A stretch of 64,000 nucleotides of DNA from Bacteroidales bacterium UBA5382 (GTDB lineage Bacteria; Bacteroidota; Bacteroidia; Bacteroidales; Dysgonomonadaceae): NCBI GenBank assembly GCA_002409745.1, contig DHOU01000001.1, forward strand, positions 38,728 through 102,727. The letters run 5' to 3'. The first letter of the stretch is position 1, and each line of letters opens with the position of its first letter. This document shows positions 18,878-26,930 of the stretch, piece after piece. The translations under genes and the position numbers were made by a program. Below the pieces are notes generated by a model. The model saw nothing but the letters and a program-made list of their open reading frames with translations. It was not told the origin of the DNA and did not search any database.

Positions 18878-18955
18878 TTAAGACATGACTGCTTTCCTTA
18901 CGACCGTTATGAGTTGTAAGTAGCGCCACCAATATCCGTTAGAAAGTAAATGCAT
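18878..18955 (-). CDS. trpL: trp operon leader peptide with tandem Trp codons
   Basis: A 25-residue reading frame starting at the ATG at 18955 and ending in TAA at 18878-18880. It begins MHLLSNGYWWRYLQ, with two adjacent TGG codons at positions 9 and 10. Its stop is 28 nt before a 9-bp GC-rich hairpin and T run. In known attenuators of this design, ribosomes stalled at Trp codons when charged tRNA-Trp is scarce favour an antiterminator fold, and fast translation lets the terminator form. The gene is too short for normal gene finders, but position, Trp pair and terminator together make the call strong. Confidence 0.85.
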   Translation of the reverse strand: MHLLSNGYWWRYLQLITVVRKAVMS

Positions 18956-18977
18956 ATTTTCTCTTTTATTTTGATCA

Positions 18978-19008
18978 CAAAGAAAGTCGATTTAAATCAA
19001 AAAAACAA
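18978..19008 (-). promoter_or_regulatory. Predicted trp operon promoter
   Basis: On the minus strand TTG (19008-19006), 20 nt, then TTTCTTTG (18985-18978), one base off TAnnTTTG. It is placed about 15-20 nt before the leader peptide and directly abuts the phased T-tract array upstream. Confidence 0.5.
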
Positions 19009-19015
19009 CTATTCC

Positions 19016-19267
19016 CTTGTTTTTAACATTCTCGAAAGTGTTTTTTACCTCCCCTCCGGCATTTCCTCCCTCCCTTTTATCATTTCGGAGCTACCGGTAA
19101 GTATTTTTGATGTACAGTTTATCGTTTTTTACTTTCTTTTTGTCATTTTAGAGGTACCGGCTATCATTTTTGAAGTACCCTCTATCGTTTTTATCCTCCG
19201 TTGAACCATTTTCATCGTCCTTTGGAACATTTTTGAGCGGTTTTCCATCCTCTTTTATTTTCCCGGA
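19016..19267. repeat. Array B: 12 consecutive 21-bp units with phased T-tracts, upstream of the trp promoter
   Basis: Cutting the plus strand every 21 bp from 19016 aligns a T-run of 3-6 nt at positions 5-9 of almost every unit. Examples are units starting 19100, 19121, 19142, 19163, 19184, 19205 and 19226, with a consensus like ATCATTTTTGAAGTACC. No insertion or deletion breaks the period over 252 bp. The T-tracts (A-tracts on the trp coding strand) recur every two helical turns, the classic arrangement for intrinsic curvature. The array ends 8 nt from the trp -33 element. Short palindromes (ACCGGT, TGTACA, GGTACC) sit at the middle of some units. Confidence 0.8.
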
Positions 19268-19373
19268 GTCGTATCGGAAAGCCGTGCCGGTATTGTTACC
19301 GTGGCGGAAGATATTTTTATCACGGATAAGCGCTTAACGATATTCTCTTTCCATCCAAGCGATGCCCCGGTAA

Positions 19374-19601
19374 CTACATTGTCTGTTTTCTCTTCATCTT
19401 ATGTAGCCGGCGCAACTCTTTGGTGGCGTCGGGCAATATCTCGCGGTAATAGGAATCATAAAGTTCGGATTGCGAGAGCAAACCGTCCACATAGGTTTCA
19501 TATTTCCGGTAGATTCTGCTGAGCCTGGTTATCTCATTGTCGATACGGCGCTTCTCCTCTCTGCCGTGTGTCAACGACCGGAGTTGTTTGAGCCGTACCA
19601 T
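19374..19601 (-). CDS. Small helical protein of unknown function
   Basis: A 75-residue highly charged frame, rich in Arg, Lys and Glu, predicted mostly helical ('LKQLRSLTHGREEKRRIDNE'). I do not recognise it. The frame stays open upstream to 19718, but that part is made of short-word repeats ('ACTTCATA'-type) and is probably untranslated. Starts at the ATG at 19601 or a GTG at 19637 are both possible. Could be a real small gene or the remnant of a longer one. Confidence 0.35.
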   Translation of the reverse strand: MVRLKQLRSLTHGREEKRRIDNEITRLSRIYRKYETYVDGLLSQSELYDSYYREILPDATKELRRLHKMKRKQTM

Positions 19602-19644
19602 GAGCTGTTTATGTTTTTTTCTGTCTATTCCCCGCACGTTGTAT

Positions 19645-19704
19645 TGAATTATGAAGTATGAGTTATGAAGTATGAATGATAGGTCATAGGTCACCGGTCT
19701 CCAG
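19645..19704. repeat. Short-word repeat tract
   Basis: GAATTATGAAGTATGAGTTATGAAGTATGA-type words of 7-8 nt, then AGGTCAT twice and CACCGGTCTCCAG, which also occur in the tracts at 14285 and 20528. Confidence 0.7.
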
Positions 19705-19860
19705 TTTAAAAATGTCAAATGTTTAAGTCGAATAGTGAGTAGTAATTCATCTTTCAGCCTTCATCATTCATACCTTTTTCTCGTTCCCGCAGGCAGAACA
19801 AACCGCCTGCAGGATGTGTGTTTTACCAAGAGTGTCGTTCGGAGCTGCCCCCGGATCTTT

Positions 19861-20508
19861 TTATTTTACGAACACCACGTCGCCGTTCTTGGTACCGTCG
19901 CTGAAAGCGATGTAGAACGTGCCGGCCGTTTTCGTTTCCGAAACCTTTACAGAGGTCAGGTCGATAGGCTTGGCATCTTTCGTTTTCGAATCCACCACAT
20001 ACAACTTGCCGCCCGTCTTGTCGCCTGCGCTCAGGCCGCCCGTCCACAACAAGTAATATTGCTGCTTCTTGTCACCCGACAATTGGGTTACCGCGAGTCC
20101 GCTCTGAAGAAGAGTGATGCCGTACTGATCGGCTTCGTCGAATTTCGCAGAAGAGATGTCCCAAACGAAGGTGCCGACTGTCGGAACGCCGACCTTCACT
20201 TTTATCTCCGCCCTTTGCCCTTTGGCATCGGTCACGGCGATGGTCGTTTCCCCGCCGTCCTTTATCCCCGTCAGGGTTATTTCGTCATTCTTTACTTCGA
20301 TGGTTATCACACCGTTGACGGCAGGTACGGCTTTATACTCGGGGTTACCGGTTTTGACCGTTACCACTTTCGATTCCCCCGGTTTCAATACCACTTCGGT
20401 GGTCGTGTCGAGCGTAAGTTTCGCCGCCGGTTCGTCGTTATCGTCTTTGCACGAGGCAAACCCGAGGATGAGGGTTGCCATGAATAAAATGTTGAGTATT
20501 TTTTTCAT
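19861..20508 (-). CDS. Lipoprotein with bacterial Ig-like domain
   Basis: A 215-residue lipoprotein with signal sequence and lipobox 'GFASC' followed by Lys-Asp residues (KDDNDE). The N-terminal ~90 mature residues look like a Big2/pilus-type Ig repeat: 'VVLKPGESKVVTVKTGN' and 'DEITLTGIKDGGETTIAVTDAKG'. The C-terminal half ('TFVWDISSAKFDEADQYGI') is not recognised. The next gene downstream of the repeats, a BspA-like LRR protein, is on the same strand, so the two may be surface proteins made together. Confidence 0.6.
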   Translation of the reverse strand: MKKILNILFMATLILGFASCKDDNDEPAAKLTLDTTTEVVLKPGESKVVTVKTGNPEYKAVPAVNGVITIEVKNDEITLTGIKDGGETTIAVTDAKGQRAEIKVKVGVPTVGTFVWDISSAKFDEADQYGITLLQSGLAVTQLSGDKKQQYYLLWTGGLSAGDKTGGKLYVVDSKTKDAKPIDLTSVKVSETKTAGTFYIAFSDGTKNGDVVFVK

Positions 20509-20527
20509 TTCGTTTTTGTTTTATTGT

Positions 20528-20783
20528 CGAAGGTCTAAAGTCTAATGTCTAATGTCGCCGGTCGTTAGACCTTTGACTTCTGACTTCTAACTCCTGATGT
20601 CTTCGACTTCATTCGTAATTTGTAATTTGTAATTCGTAATTCGTAATTTGTAATTTGTAAATTTCTTATATGTTGCCGGTCTCCAGTACCCGGTCTTTAG
20701 ACCTTCGACTTTTGACTTCATTCATAATTCATACTTCATCGTTCATACTTCATCGTTCATGCTTCATAACTCATACTTCATCG
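20528..20783. repeat. Long short-word repeat tract reaching the stop codon of the LRR gene
   Basis: From left to right: GTCTAAAGTCTAATGTCTAATG words, TTTGACTTCTGACTTCT words, then TCGTAATT/TTGTAATT units in succession (7-8 nt), CCGGTCTCCAGT, and finally CATACTTCATCGTT words. The LRR gene's stop (20778-20780) lies in the last words. About 250 bp with no other content. Confidence 0.8.
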
Positions 20784-22916
20784 TTTAATAATCAGCCGTA
20801 TTTTCTGCGTGTCGTTTGTCGCTTCCAATTTGATGGCATCGCCGGTTTTACCGGAAAGGTCGAAGCCTTTTACACCGTCGATAGTGATTTCAAACTCTTC
20901 GGGTTTGTCGGTTCCGACAACTTTCACCGTGTTGCCTTCCACCGAGATGGCCGGCGCTTGCAACCATGAGTAATCGAATGACGTGGCAATGGTGATGGTT
21001 TTGCTGAAGGCCGCATATTGGTCGTTACCGGCCTGCGTAGCGGTGACTTTCACTTCTCCCGCACCTGTGACGGTCAGTTTGTTGCCGCTCAGGGTCGCCA
21101 CATCCGTCTTGCCCTCTTCGATCGTATACGTAACATCCAACCCTTGGTCGGTTTTGGCGGGCAGTTCGATTACATCCTCCACATCGGCCAACCGGTCGGC
21201 TAAATCTTTGACGGTTTGCGCTTCTTTATCGGAATAACCCTCAATCTTCGCAAACTCCTTCCATATATTCGCTTTGCGATAGGCTTCTTCACTGCCTTTG
21301 GGCACATAGAGCGTCGCCTTATCCTTAATGTCTTCCGAAAAATTTTCGTAAAATTCTCCTTTCAAAGTTGCCGGCGTGCTGTTGCCTAAATACAACGAAA
21401 TAATATTGGGCGAATCAAAAAAAGTATAGGACGGAATGGTAGCGAGGGTGGCCGGGAGCTTAATGGTTTTTACCTGACTGCTACTAAAAAAAGAAAGATT
21501 CGAATTAACGATTTCTTTGAGGCTTATCTTACTTATGTCGACGGTTTCGCCCTGAAAACCGTAGAATACGCCGCCACCCACACTTTCTACCGTAGCCGGC
21601 AGCGTCACTTCTTTGATGTTAGAGCCGGAAAAGGCGCCCTCGCCAATGCTTTTCAGGTTCTCACCGTAAACGATTTCGTTGACCGTAGCGCGCCAGAAAA
21701 AGAAATCCGGAAGATTTTCCCTGCCCGAAAGATCCACCTTGTTTACGGTAGCTTCGTTTAATCCGCCTTGGTATGCATTTCCGCCGGATTCGGGATTGAT
21801 GAACTCGGTTGTATTTTGTTGCAGTTTAAAGGTATTGATGGTGGTGCCGGCAAATGCCCTTGCGCCCACGGAAACAATAGTAGCCGGAATCTCCACCACA
21901 TCGAATTTGAGGCCGGTGTCTTCAAACACGCTGTTCCCTATTTTGGTAAGGTGTGCAGGTAAGGTGTATTCAACCCCTTCCAATCCTTTACTACCTGCAA
22001 ACAGGGAATTTTCCAAAACCGTTACGGTCGAAGGCAGCGTAAACGATTTCAAGCCGCTCCAACTGAAAGCGCTTTCTCCGATTGCAGTAACGCCTTCCGG
22101 AATGTCGATATGTTGGAGGGTTGAACTCTGAAAGGCCCTCTTCCCGATGGTTTTCAACCGGCTGCCTGCTTCAAACGTCAACGATTCCAACTTTTCGGTA
22201 TCCTCAAAAGCGGATTGGCCGATCGTTTCCACGGTTTTGGGGATTTCCAGTTCGGCAAAGCCTGTTCCATTAAAGGCGCCCCGTCCGATGGTTTTCAGGT
22301 TTGCGGGCCATACGATTTCTTCCAAAGCAGATGAATTTTGAAAAAGAAATCCCGGAAGTTCTGTAATTCCATCGTGTAAAGTTACGGAGGCCAGATTTTT
22401 TGCATTTCCAAAAGCCCCTTCTTCTAATGTAGTTACGGTAGCGGGAATGGTAAGGGTTTCGAAAGCCGAACCGGAAAAGGCATAGCCACCAATTGTCGTA
22501 ATATTGGAAGGGAATTCGATGGCTGTAATACCGGTTCCCTCGAATATGCTCCCAAGGGTTGTAATGGATGAGTGTGTAGGCAGTTTCAGCGTCGTCAATT
22601 TAACCAATCCTTTCAAACCTCTGTTGGGCACCTTGCCGGCAGGATGAGTAGTTTCAATCCATTCTCCTACTTCAACAAACTCTGCAATTTCAGTTACTCC
22701 CGATAAGTCGAGCGAAACCAGATTGGTAAAGGCCTGGATAACCTGAAAATCGCTGTAATCCAATTTACCGGTTACTTTCAGATCGGTAGCTGCTGAAATT
22801 TGGTCTGTTACCAAATCTTTCAAACCTCCCGGGTTGGGGACATTCACCGTTTGTTGCTGCCCATATGCGGCAAGCATGCCGGAGAGCAACAGGATGACTA
22901 ACATACTTTTTTTCAT
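20778..22916 (-). CDS. BspA-type leucine-rich repeat surface protein
   Basis: A 712-residue exported protein. After a signal peptide (residues 1-20, ending 'YG|QQQ'), about 20 LRR_5 (Treponema/BspA type) repeats run from ~50 to ~540, recognisable by the recurring 'TIGxxAFxxS/TxLxxLxIPxTV' pattern, e.g. 'TIGGYAFSGSAFETLTIPAT'. A spacer with 'ATLYVPKGSEEAYRKANIWK' closes the LRR part. The last ~130 residues form one or two Ig-like beta domains. BspA proteins of oral Bacteroidales bind fibronectin and other bacteria; the ligand here is unknown. No type IX secretion C-terminal signal is obvious, and the C-terminus is short after the last beta strand. Confidence 0.88.
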   Translation of the reverse strand: MKKSMLVILLLSGMLAAYGQQQTVNVPNPGGLKDLVTDQISAATDLKVTGKLDYSDFQVIQAFTNLVSLDLSGVTEIAEFVEVGEWIETTHPAGKVPNRGLKGLVKLTTLKLPTHSSITTLGSIFEGTGITAIEFPSNITTIGGYAFSGSAFETLTIPATVTTLEEGAFGNAKNLASVTLHDGITELPGFLFQNSSALEEIVWPANLKTIGRGAFNGTGFAELEIPKTVETIGQSAFEDTEKLESLTFEAGSRLKTIGKRAFQSSTLQHIDIPEGVTAIGESAFSWSGLKSFTLPSTVTVLENSLFAGSKGLEGVEYTLPAHLTKIGNSVFEDTGLKFDVVEIPATIVSVGARAFAGTTINTFKLQQNTTEFINPESGGNAYQGGLNEATVNKVDLSGRENLPDFFFWRATVNEIVYGENLKSIGEGAFSGSNIKEVTLPATVESVGGGVFYGFQGETVDISKISLKEIVNSNLSFFSSSQVKTIKLPATLATIPSYTFFDSPNIISLYLGNSTPATLKGEFYENFSEDIKDKATLYVPKGSEEAYRKANIWKEFAKIEGYSDKEAQTVKDLADRLADVEDVIELPAKTDQGLDVTYTIEEGKTDVATLSGNKLTVTGAGEVKVTATQAGNDQYAAFSKTITIATSFDYSWLQAPAISVEGNTVKVVGTDKPEEFEITIDGVKGFDLSGKTGDAIKLEATNDTQKIRLIIKR

Positions 22917-23064
22917 ACGAAATACTTTTTTATTTAACTTTGCCGCCTCCTTATTTATTTGTGAACCCTTAGGAGCGTTGGCAGCGTATGACGCTTCTTT
23001 GGGTTTTATTGCTTTTCGCTTATTTATTTTATGAACGTAATCATTACGCCTCTACACAGACACA

Positions 23065-23108
23065 AAAAAAACGTGTAAACCATTTAATATTGGTTTACAC
23101 GTTTTTTA
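23065..23108 (-). terminator. Terminator after the YoeB module (bidirectional form)
   Basis: ACGTGTAAACCA pairs with TGGTTTACACGT over an 8-nt loop, with A and T runs on the two sides. On the minus strand it lies 82 nt after the yoeB stop. Confidence 0.7.
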
Positions 23109-23117
23109 TTTTCAGGG

Positions 23118-23195
23118 TGACAAAAGAACGTCATTCAGTACGTGGCGCGATGTATTCTTTTGTCATTCCACGCTTGACGCGAAATCCCCTTAAAA
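23118..23195. repeat. Dispersed REP-like element, copy 1
   Basis: Contains GTCATTCCACGCTTGACGCG followed by AAATCCCCTT, close to the sequence at 44772-44801 read in reverse. Its translation gives the familiar 'VIPRLTRNP' shadow peptide. It ends inside the 3' end of yoeB. Confidence 0.55.
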
Positions 23196-23456
23196 GTTTT
23201 CGTAATGTCCCCGGAGCGAATAGACAAATAGTTTCCCGTCCCGGACTAAATAAATGTAACGATGCTCCGAGGTTATCCTTCTCGACCATTTCGGAGCAAG
23301 ACTGTATTTAAGCGCTTCGGGTTTGCCGATTCCTTCAAAAGGATTTTCGAGGATCGCTTTTGTGAGTTCGGCTATTTTTTTGAGAATGGCTTTATTGCCG
23401 TTTTTAATCCAGTAGGCAAGATCTTCATCCGCTTGCGGAAGATAGATTATTTCCAT
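23190..23456 (-). CDS. yoeB: YoeB-type mRNA interferase toxin
   Basis: An 88-residue RelE-superfamily toxin; YoeB cuts mRNA at the ribosomal A site. The E. coli active-site residues have counterparts E47 ('GKPEALKY'), R66 ('SEHRYIY') and H84 ('LRGHYENF'), so it should be active. It overlaps the antitoxin gene by 10 nt. The stop sits against a dispersed repeat. Confidence 0.92.
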   Translation of the reverse strand: MEIIYLPQADEDLAYWIKNGNKAILKKIAELTKAILENPFEGIGKPEALKYSLAPKWSRRITSEHRYIYLVRDGKLFVYSLRGHYENF

Positions 23457-23665
23457 AAACTGTCCAGTTCTTCAACCGTTACGGTTCTGCCTTTGCCGTT
23501 TTTTAAATCTTCATCGCCTTGTTGTATCTTTTTTACAAATGCCTCGTTATAAGGCTCGTTGTTCTTCGTAAGATCATATCTGATCTTTAATGCTTTCATA
23601 AAAGCCTTGATGGCTTCTATTTGCGAAGCATCGTCGGGATAAGCCGTAATCTTAACTGTCTTCAT
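23447..23665 (-). CDS. Antitoxin partner of YoeB
   Basis: A 72-residue protein beginning MKTVKITAYPDD, with a short beta/helix N-terminus likely to bind DNA and an acidic tail ('GRTVTVEELDSLWK') that would cover the toxin. It is not a classic YefM by sequence; DUF2683-like antitoxins pair with YoeB in Bacteroidota. The start at 23665 is chosen over an upstream ATG at 23695 because the -7 box (23693-23700) covers the upstream one. Autoregulation by the pair is expected but not shown. Confidence 0.75.
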   Translation of the reverse strand: MKTVKITAYPDDASQIEAIKAFMKALKIRYDLTKNNEPYNEAFVKKIQQGDEDLKNGKGRTVTVEELDSLWK

Positions 23666-23692
23666 TTTTGTCGTTTTTTTATTGAACTTGAA

Positions 23693-23723
23693 CAAAGTTA
23701 ATGCGATTTTTCAACATTCACAA
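23693..23723 (-). promoter_or_regulatory. Predicted promoter of the YoeB module
   Basis: TTG (23723-23721), 20 nt, TAACTTTG (23700-23693) on the minus strand. Confidence 0.65.
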
Positions 23724-23920
23724 AAATCACGAATATCTTTTTCTATAAATGTGTAAACCAATATGTCAAAGATCGTTTCCCCGGCAAAGCCGGAAGTTAT
23801 TTCAAGACTTGCGAGCAATGCCTTGTCTATTTTGTATCATCAGTGGCGTCCCACTATTGTTGTCCGGATCATCCGTATTAGGATGTTCGCTTTTCAGAGG
23901 CTTATAAGCGGATTCCTGCT

Positions 23921-24820
23921 TTAAAACACCCGCCGTATGGCGGTTCTTACATTCTGTTTTATCGTTATATTTTTATAGAGGATATTCCCGTCGGATTGGC
24001 GCATATAGGGATATTTCAGTTGCCGTGTTTCGATAAAACCGCGCAGGACAATATGGTAATTTCCTCCCACGCCGGCATGGAGCGCTGAGGAAAGCAGCAC
24101 CCCGCCGGATTCGTCCAATACATCGAACGGCAGCCTGTTGCGGTTGTTGACCAGCCCCGCGGTATCCACGGCGGAGTAACCGGTATATCCGGGAAAAGAA
24201 GCGGAAACGTCGGGCGCGGCGGTTGCATAGCCGCCATCCCGCTTTTTAAAGCGCAACGTAATCTTTCCGGCATCCGGACTGAGATGCACGAAGCGGAAAT
24301 TGACCTTTTCCCGGTTTTCCGATTCCAGTCGCTCGTCCGCCGTCACGACGGTATAGTCCGTGATGTTGTCGTCGCGCAGGCTGTCGGCCAGGTAAAAGAG
24401 CGTATTGCTTTGCGGCGGTAGTTCCCTGTCCGCCGTTTTTGAAATGAAGGGCAAGGGGTCGCAATAGAAAATGAAACGGTTTTTTCCCGCAGCAAGGCGG
24501 AGGTAATAAGCCACCTTTTCCTCCATGTGCGGGACGCTTCCCGCGCCGGAAGGGGCTTGTCCGCTTCCTTCTCCCGATTTGGAATAAATAAACGTTGGAA
24601 ACATGGAGGCGCTGTCCTTGTCCTGCGTATTGATCAGTATAGGAAAACGCAACTCGTATGCGCCGGCGCCGGCATCGGCGGCTTGTGCGGCGAGCATTTC
24701 GGTAGCGTCGTAAAAATTCACATTGGCCGCCTGCGGACTGATAATGTCCGCTTCCGGCTCGCAGGCCGCCAGGAGCAATAACAGGAACAAGCCTGCCGGA
24801 AATAGATCATTCGTTTTCAT
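23921..24820 (-). CDS. DUF4397-like lipoprotein
   Basis: A 299-residue lipoprotein with lipobox 'LLAAC' at residue ~20. The middle has 'KVNFRFVHLSPDAGKITLRF', matching the start of DUF4397 domains (cell-surface Ig-like repeats), and a weaker first copy near 'AANVNFYDATEML'. It starts 8 nt after the next upstream lipoprotein gene, so the two are co-transcribed. With the TonB receptor and FecR further upstream on the same strand, it is probably an accessory surface component of that uptake locus. GC is higher than in flanking genes. Confidence 0.6.
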   Translation of the reverse strand: MKTNDLFPAGLFLLLLLAACEPEADIISPQAANVNFYDATEMLAAQAADAGAGAYELRFPILINTQDKDSASMFPTFIYSKSGEGSGQAPSGAGSVPHMEEKVAYYLRLAAGKNRFIFYCDPLPFISKTADRELPPQSNTLFYLADSLRDDNITDYTVVTADERLESENREKVNFRFVHLSPDAGKITLRFKKRDGGYATAAPDVSASFPGYTGYSAVDTAGLVNNRNRLPFDVLDESGGVLLSSALHAGVGGNYHIVLRGFIETRQLKYPYMRQSDGNILYKNITIKQNVRTAIRRVF

Positions 24821-24828
24821 ATTTAAAA

Positions 24829-26367
24829 TCAGTTTGATGAGGATTCTGCAATTTGCGTTTTCACAAACTGCTTTCCGGGTTTGTAATACAGATAGATATT
24901 CCCTTCTTCGTCGTAATTCAGGGCATGGAAATCATACCGTTCATTAGAGGACTCGTATCCTGACGTATCCACCGAAGGAGCATACCGTATCAAACGTTCG
25001 GCATCAAAATCCAACAACGTATTCAGCGAGATGAAAATCTTCTTTCCCGGTAGAGTAAGCAGGCTTATACTGTTGCCGCTGTTTGCGTCCCTCATCCAGG
25101 AAGGAAGCGTTACTTCGCCGAAGAAACCGATGGTTTTGGCGTCTTGCGTGGCGGAACGGTATTCTTCGAGCGAATTACCTTTGAAAAGGTCGTACTGTTT
25201 AATGGTTTTGGCGTTGAAGGCGGCGGTGTAAAACAAACCTTCCTCCAGATTGATAACGGCATTTTTGGCGTCGTCCGACTGTTTGCCCGGTAACGGATTG
25301 ACTCCTCCGGTAAATAAATCGGTGTTGTGCAGATAAGTCAGGATGTTTTGTGTTGAGTTAAAGTATGCCCGCCCGACGGTTACAACGGCTTGAGCGGCAT
25401 TTTCACTTCCGATGCCTATCAACACATTCCCCTTGCTGTCGGCTTGCACTTCGTTGACCGTGAAACGCAACTCGCCCAGTATGTCGCCGTTTTGAAACGC
25501 GCCGGAAGGCCGCACGCCGGCATTGGGTTTCAAGTTGAGCAGCGCGACGGTTTTATCCGGAATATGATAACGGATAAAATAGCTGCGGTAATTGGTTCCC
25601 GTACGGGCGCGCACCGAGAAGTACAGGTTTTCCTCCTGCGGGTCGACCGCGCCGGCATAGAGCGTATGCACCTGGAACTTTTCGGACCCTAGGGCAAGGC
25701 GTATACTTCCCATATCGGTTACGGTTTCCACGCCGCCGGCGCTAATATTGTTAAAGGCTTGCGTTTCCGTGTCGAAATAATACATGCTCCCTTTGCCGTT
25801 GTTCAGGTGGAGCAGTACGGGTTCGGAAGCCGGGCTGTGTATTTCCGTCAACTTCAACCTTTGAGCCAGATACGGCTTCAACGATGCCGACGCGGCGGTG
25901 ATTTCGATGGACGGGCAAATGATTTCCTTTTCGCCCGACTTCAACGTTACCGGCCGGTTTTTGCCCAACCCCATTTCCTCCACGATAAGGATGCCTATCC
26001 TGTCGAGGGTATCCTCCCCGAAAGATTGGTTGTACACATATTTTTCGTTCTTCACGATTTCGGCAACCGTTTCGCCCACCGTGACGGTTAACGGGTTTTG
26101 CGGTTGTTGAAATTTGCCGTACATAAACAGCGTATCGCCTGTTCCGTAGCTTGCATCGTACGCGCGGCCGGCGCTTAAGTCCAATTGCGGCAAGTCGGCG
26201 AGGGTTTGGAAATACGTTTCGGTTTCGTCGCAGGAAGAAAAAATGAGCCAATTAGCCAATGCGAAAATGAGCCAATAAGTCAATGAGCTAATTGGTTGAT
26301 GTACTGATGCGCTGATGGAATGTACCCGGGCATCAGGACTGTATTGTTGTAAGTTTGATTTTGTCAT
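24829..26367 (-). CDS. Lipoprotein of the TonB/FecR locus, signal peptide written by short-word repeats
   Basis: About 512 residues from the ATG at 26367 (alternatives 26382 and 26385). The N-terminus is odd: 46 residues before the lipobox Cys in 'NWLIFSSC', and the hydrophobic stretch 'LTYWLIFALANWLIF' is encoded by repeated ATTGGCTCATTTT-like words of the kind seen in intergenic tracts. The mature part starts with a beta-rich IPT/Ig-like region ('PLTVTVGETVAEIV'), followed by a long region with propeller-like strands ending 'NYDEEGNIYLYYKPGKQF'. I do not recognise the family. It is followed after 8 nt by the DUF4397-like gene. Confidence 0.6.
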   Translation of the reverse strand: MTKSNLQQYSPDARVHSISASVHQPISSLTYWLIFALANWLIFSSCDETETYFQTLADLPQLDLSAGRAYDASYGTGDTLFMYGKFQQPQNPLTVTVGETVAEIVKNEKYVYNQSFGEDTLDRIGILIVEEMGLGKNRPVTLKSGEKEIICPSIEITAASASLKPYLAQRLKLTEIHSPASEPVLLHLNNGKGSMYYFDTETQAFNNISAGGVETVTDMGSIRLALGSEKFQVHTLYAGAVDPQEENLYFSVRARTGTNYRSYFIRYHIPDKTVALLNLKPNAGVRPSGAFQNGDILGELRFTVNEVQADSKGNVLIGIGSENAAQAVVTVGRAYFNSTQNILTYLHNTDLFTGGVNPLPGKQSDDAKNAVINLEEGLFYTAAFNAKTIKQYDLFKGNSLEEYRSATQDAKTIGFFGEVTLPSWMRDANSGNSISLLTLPGKKIFISLNTLLDFDAERLIRYAPSVDTSGYESSNERYDFHALNYDEEGNIYLYYKPGKQFVKTQIAESSSN

Positions 26368-26434
26368 ATTCTTATATATCATCATAAAATCTTTTTTAGT
26401 ACCTTTGAATCGTTGAGTGATTAAATTGATTCGT

Positions 26435-26612
26435 ATGGATAAAATTATATTGGATGTCAAGCCTGGCATGACGGATAAATGGAATCGCGCTTTCCACCGG
26501 ATGAAACAAGCGGATTTCACCGGCTATAAATTTGACCGTGATGAAGCTAATGAACGATAAAGTATTCGTTCTGCAATATGTACTTTTTAAAGTGAACTCA
26601 ATTATATTCATT
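26435..26612 (+). pseudogene. Decayed copy of the adjacent PIN toxin-antitoxin module
   Basis: A 41-codon frame at 26435-26560 begins MDKIILDVKPG, like the antitoxin start MKRIILEIS that follows. Its end overlaps an ATG at 26550 that starts MNDKVFVLQ, like the PIN toxin start MKNKVFVFD. The overlap geometry (ATGAACGATAAA against ATGAAGAATAAA) is the same as in the intact module. The toxin remnant loses its acidic DTN motif at once and runs in frame into the intact antitoxin gene. This is best read as a collapsed tandem duplicate. Confidence 0.6.
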
Positions 26613-26930
26613 ATGAAACGTATTATTTTGGAAATAAGCGACGCTAACGCGCGCAGTTGGGAGGCCTTGCCTCAGGAAGACAGGGCCGAAATTACCCGGT
26701 GGTTCGAGCGGTTCATCCCGGAGTCGCCGGAGGCCGAAAAAGCTGCGATGCAAACGGTAAATGAACCTCCGGCTAATTACGGAGATACTGTCCTCAAAAA
26801 ACAGAAAGAACAAGATAGGCGTCAGCAAAAAAAAGACTTTATTGCCTACCTTGACCAGCTCAGGGAGGATATGGTAAAAAAAGGATTGACACAGGAAATT
26901 CTGGACGAAATTCTCAGCGATGAAGAATAA
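26613..26930 (+). CDS. Antitoxin of a PIN-domain toxin
   Basis: A 105-residue protein starting MKRIILEISD. The first ~10 residues form a strand, then helices rich in Glu and Lys ('KKQKEQDRRQQKKDF') and an acidic C-terminus ('QEILDEILSDEE') suited to toxin binding. The start at 26613 was chosen by similarity to antitoxin starts; an in-frame ATG upstream (26550) belongs to the decayed toxin. It overlaps the PIN gene by 11 nt. Confidence 0.7.
   Translation: MKRIILEISDANARSWEALPQEDRAEITRWFERFIPESPEAEKAAMQTVNEPPANYGDTVLKKQKEQDRRQQKKDFIAYLDQLREDMVKKGLTQEILDEILSDEE

Noticed and set aside
18705..18932. 75-residue minus-strand frame over the trp leader
   Set aside because: It runs through the attenuator hairpin and into trpB out of frame; the 25-codon leader with tandem Trp fits the position much better.
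18950..19204. Plus-strand frame with seven-residue periodicity over array B
   Set aside because: The periodicity is a product of the 21-bp T-tract array; the frame hits a stop inside the array, while the DNA period continues past it.
22988..23311. Plus-strand frame of 107 residues containing 'VIPRLTRNP'
   Set aside because: It crosses a terminator and a REP-like repeat; this peptide is the usual by-product of such repeats, and the frame overlaps yoeB.
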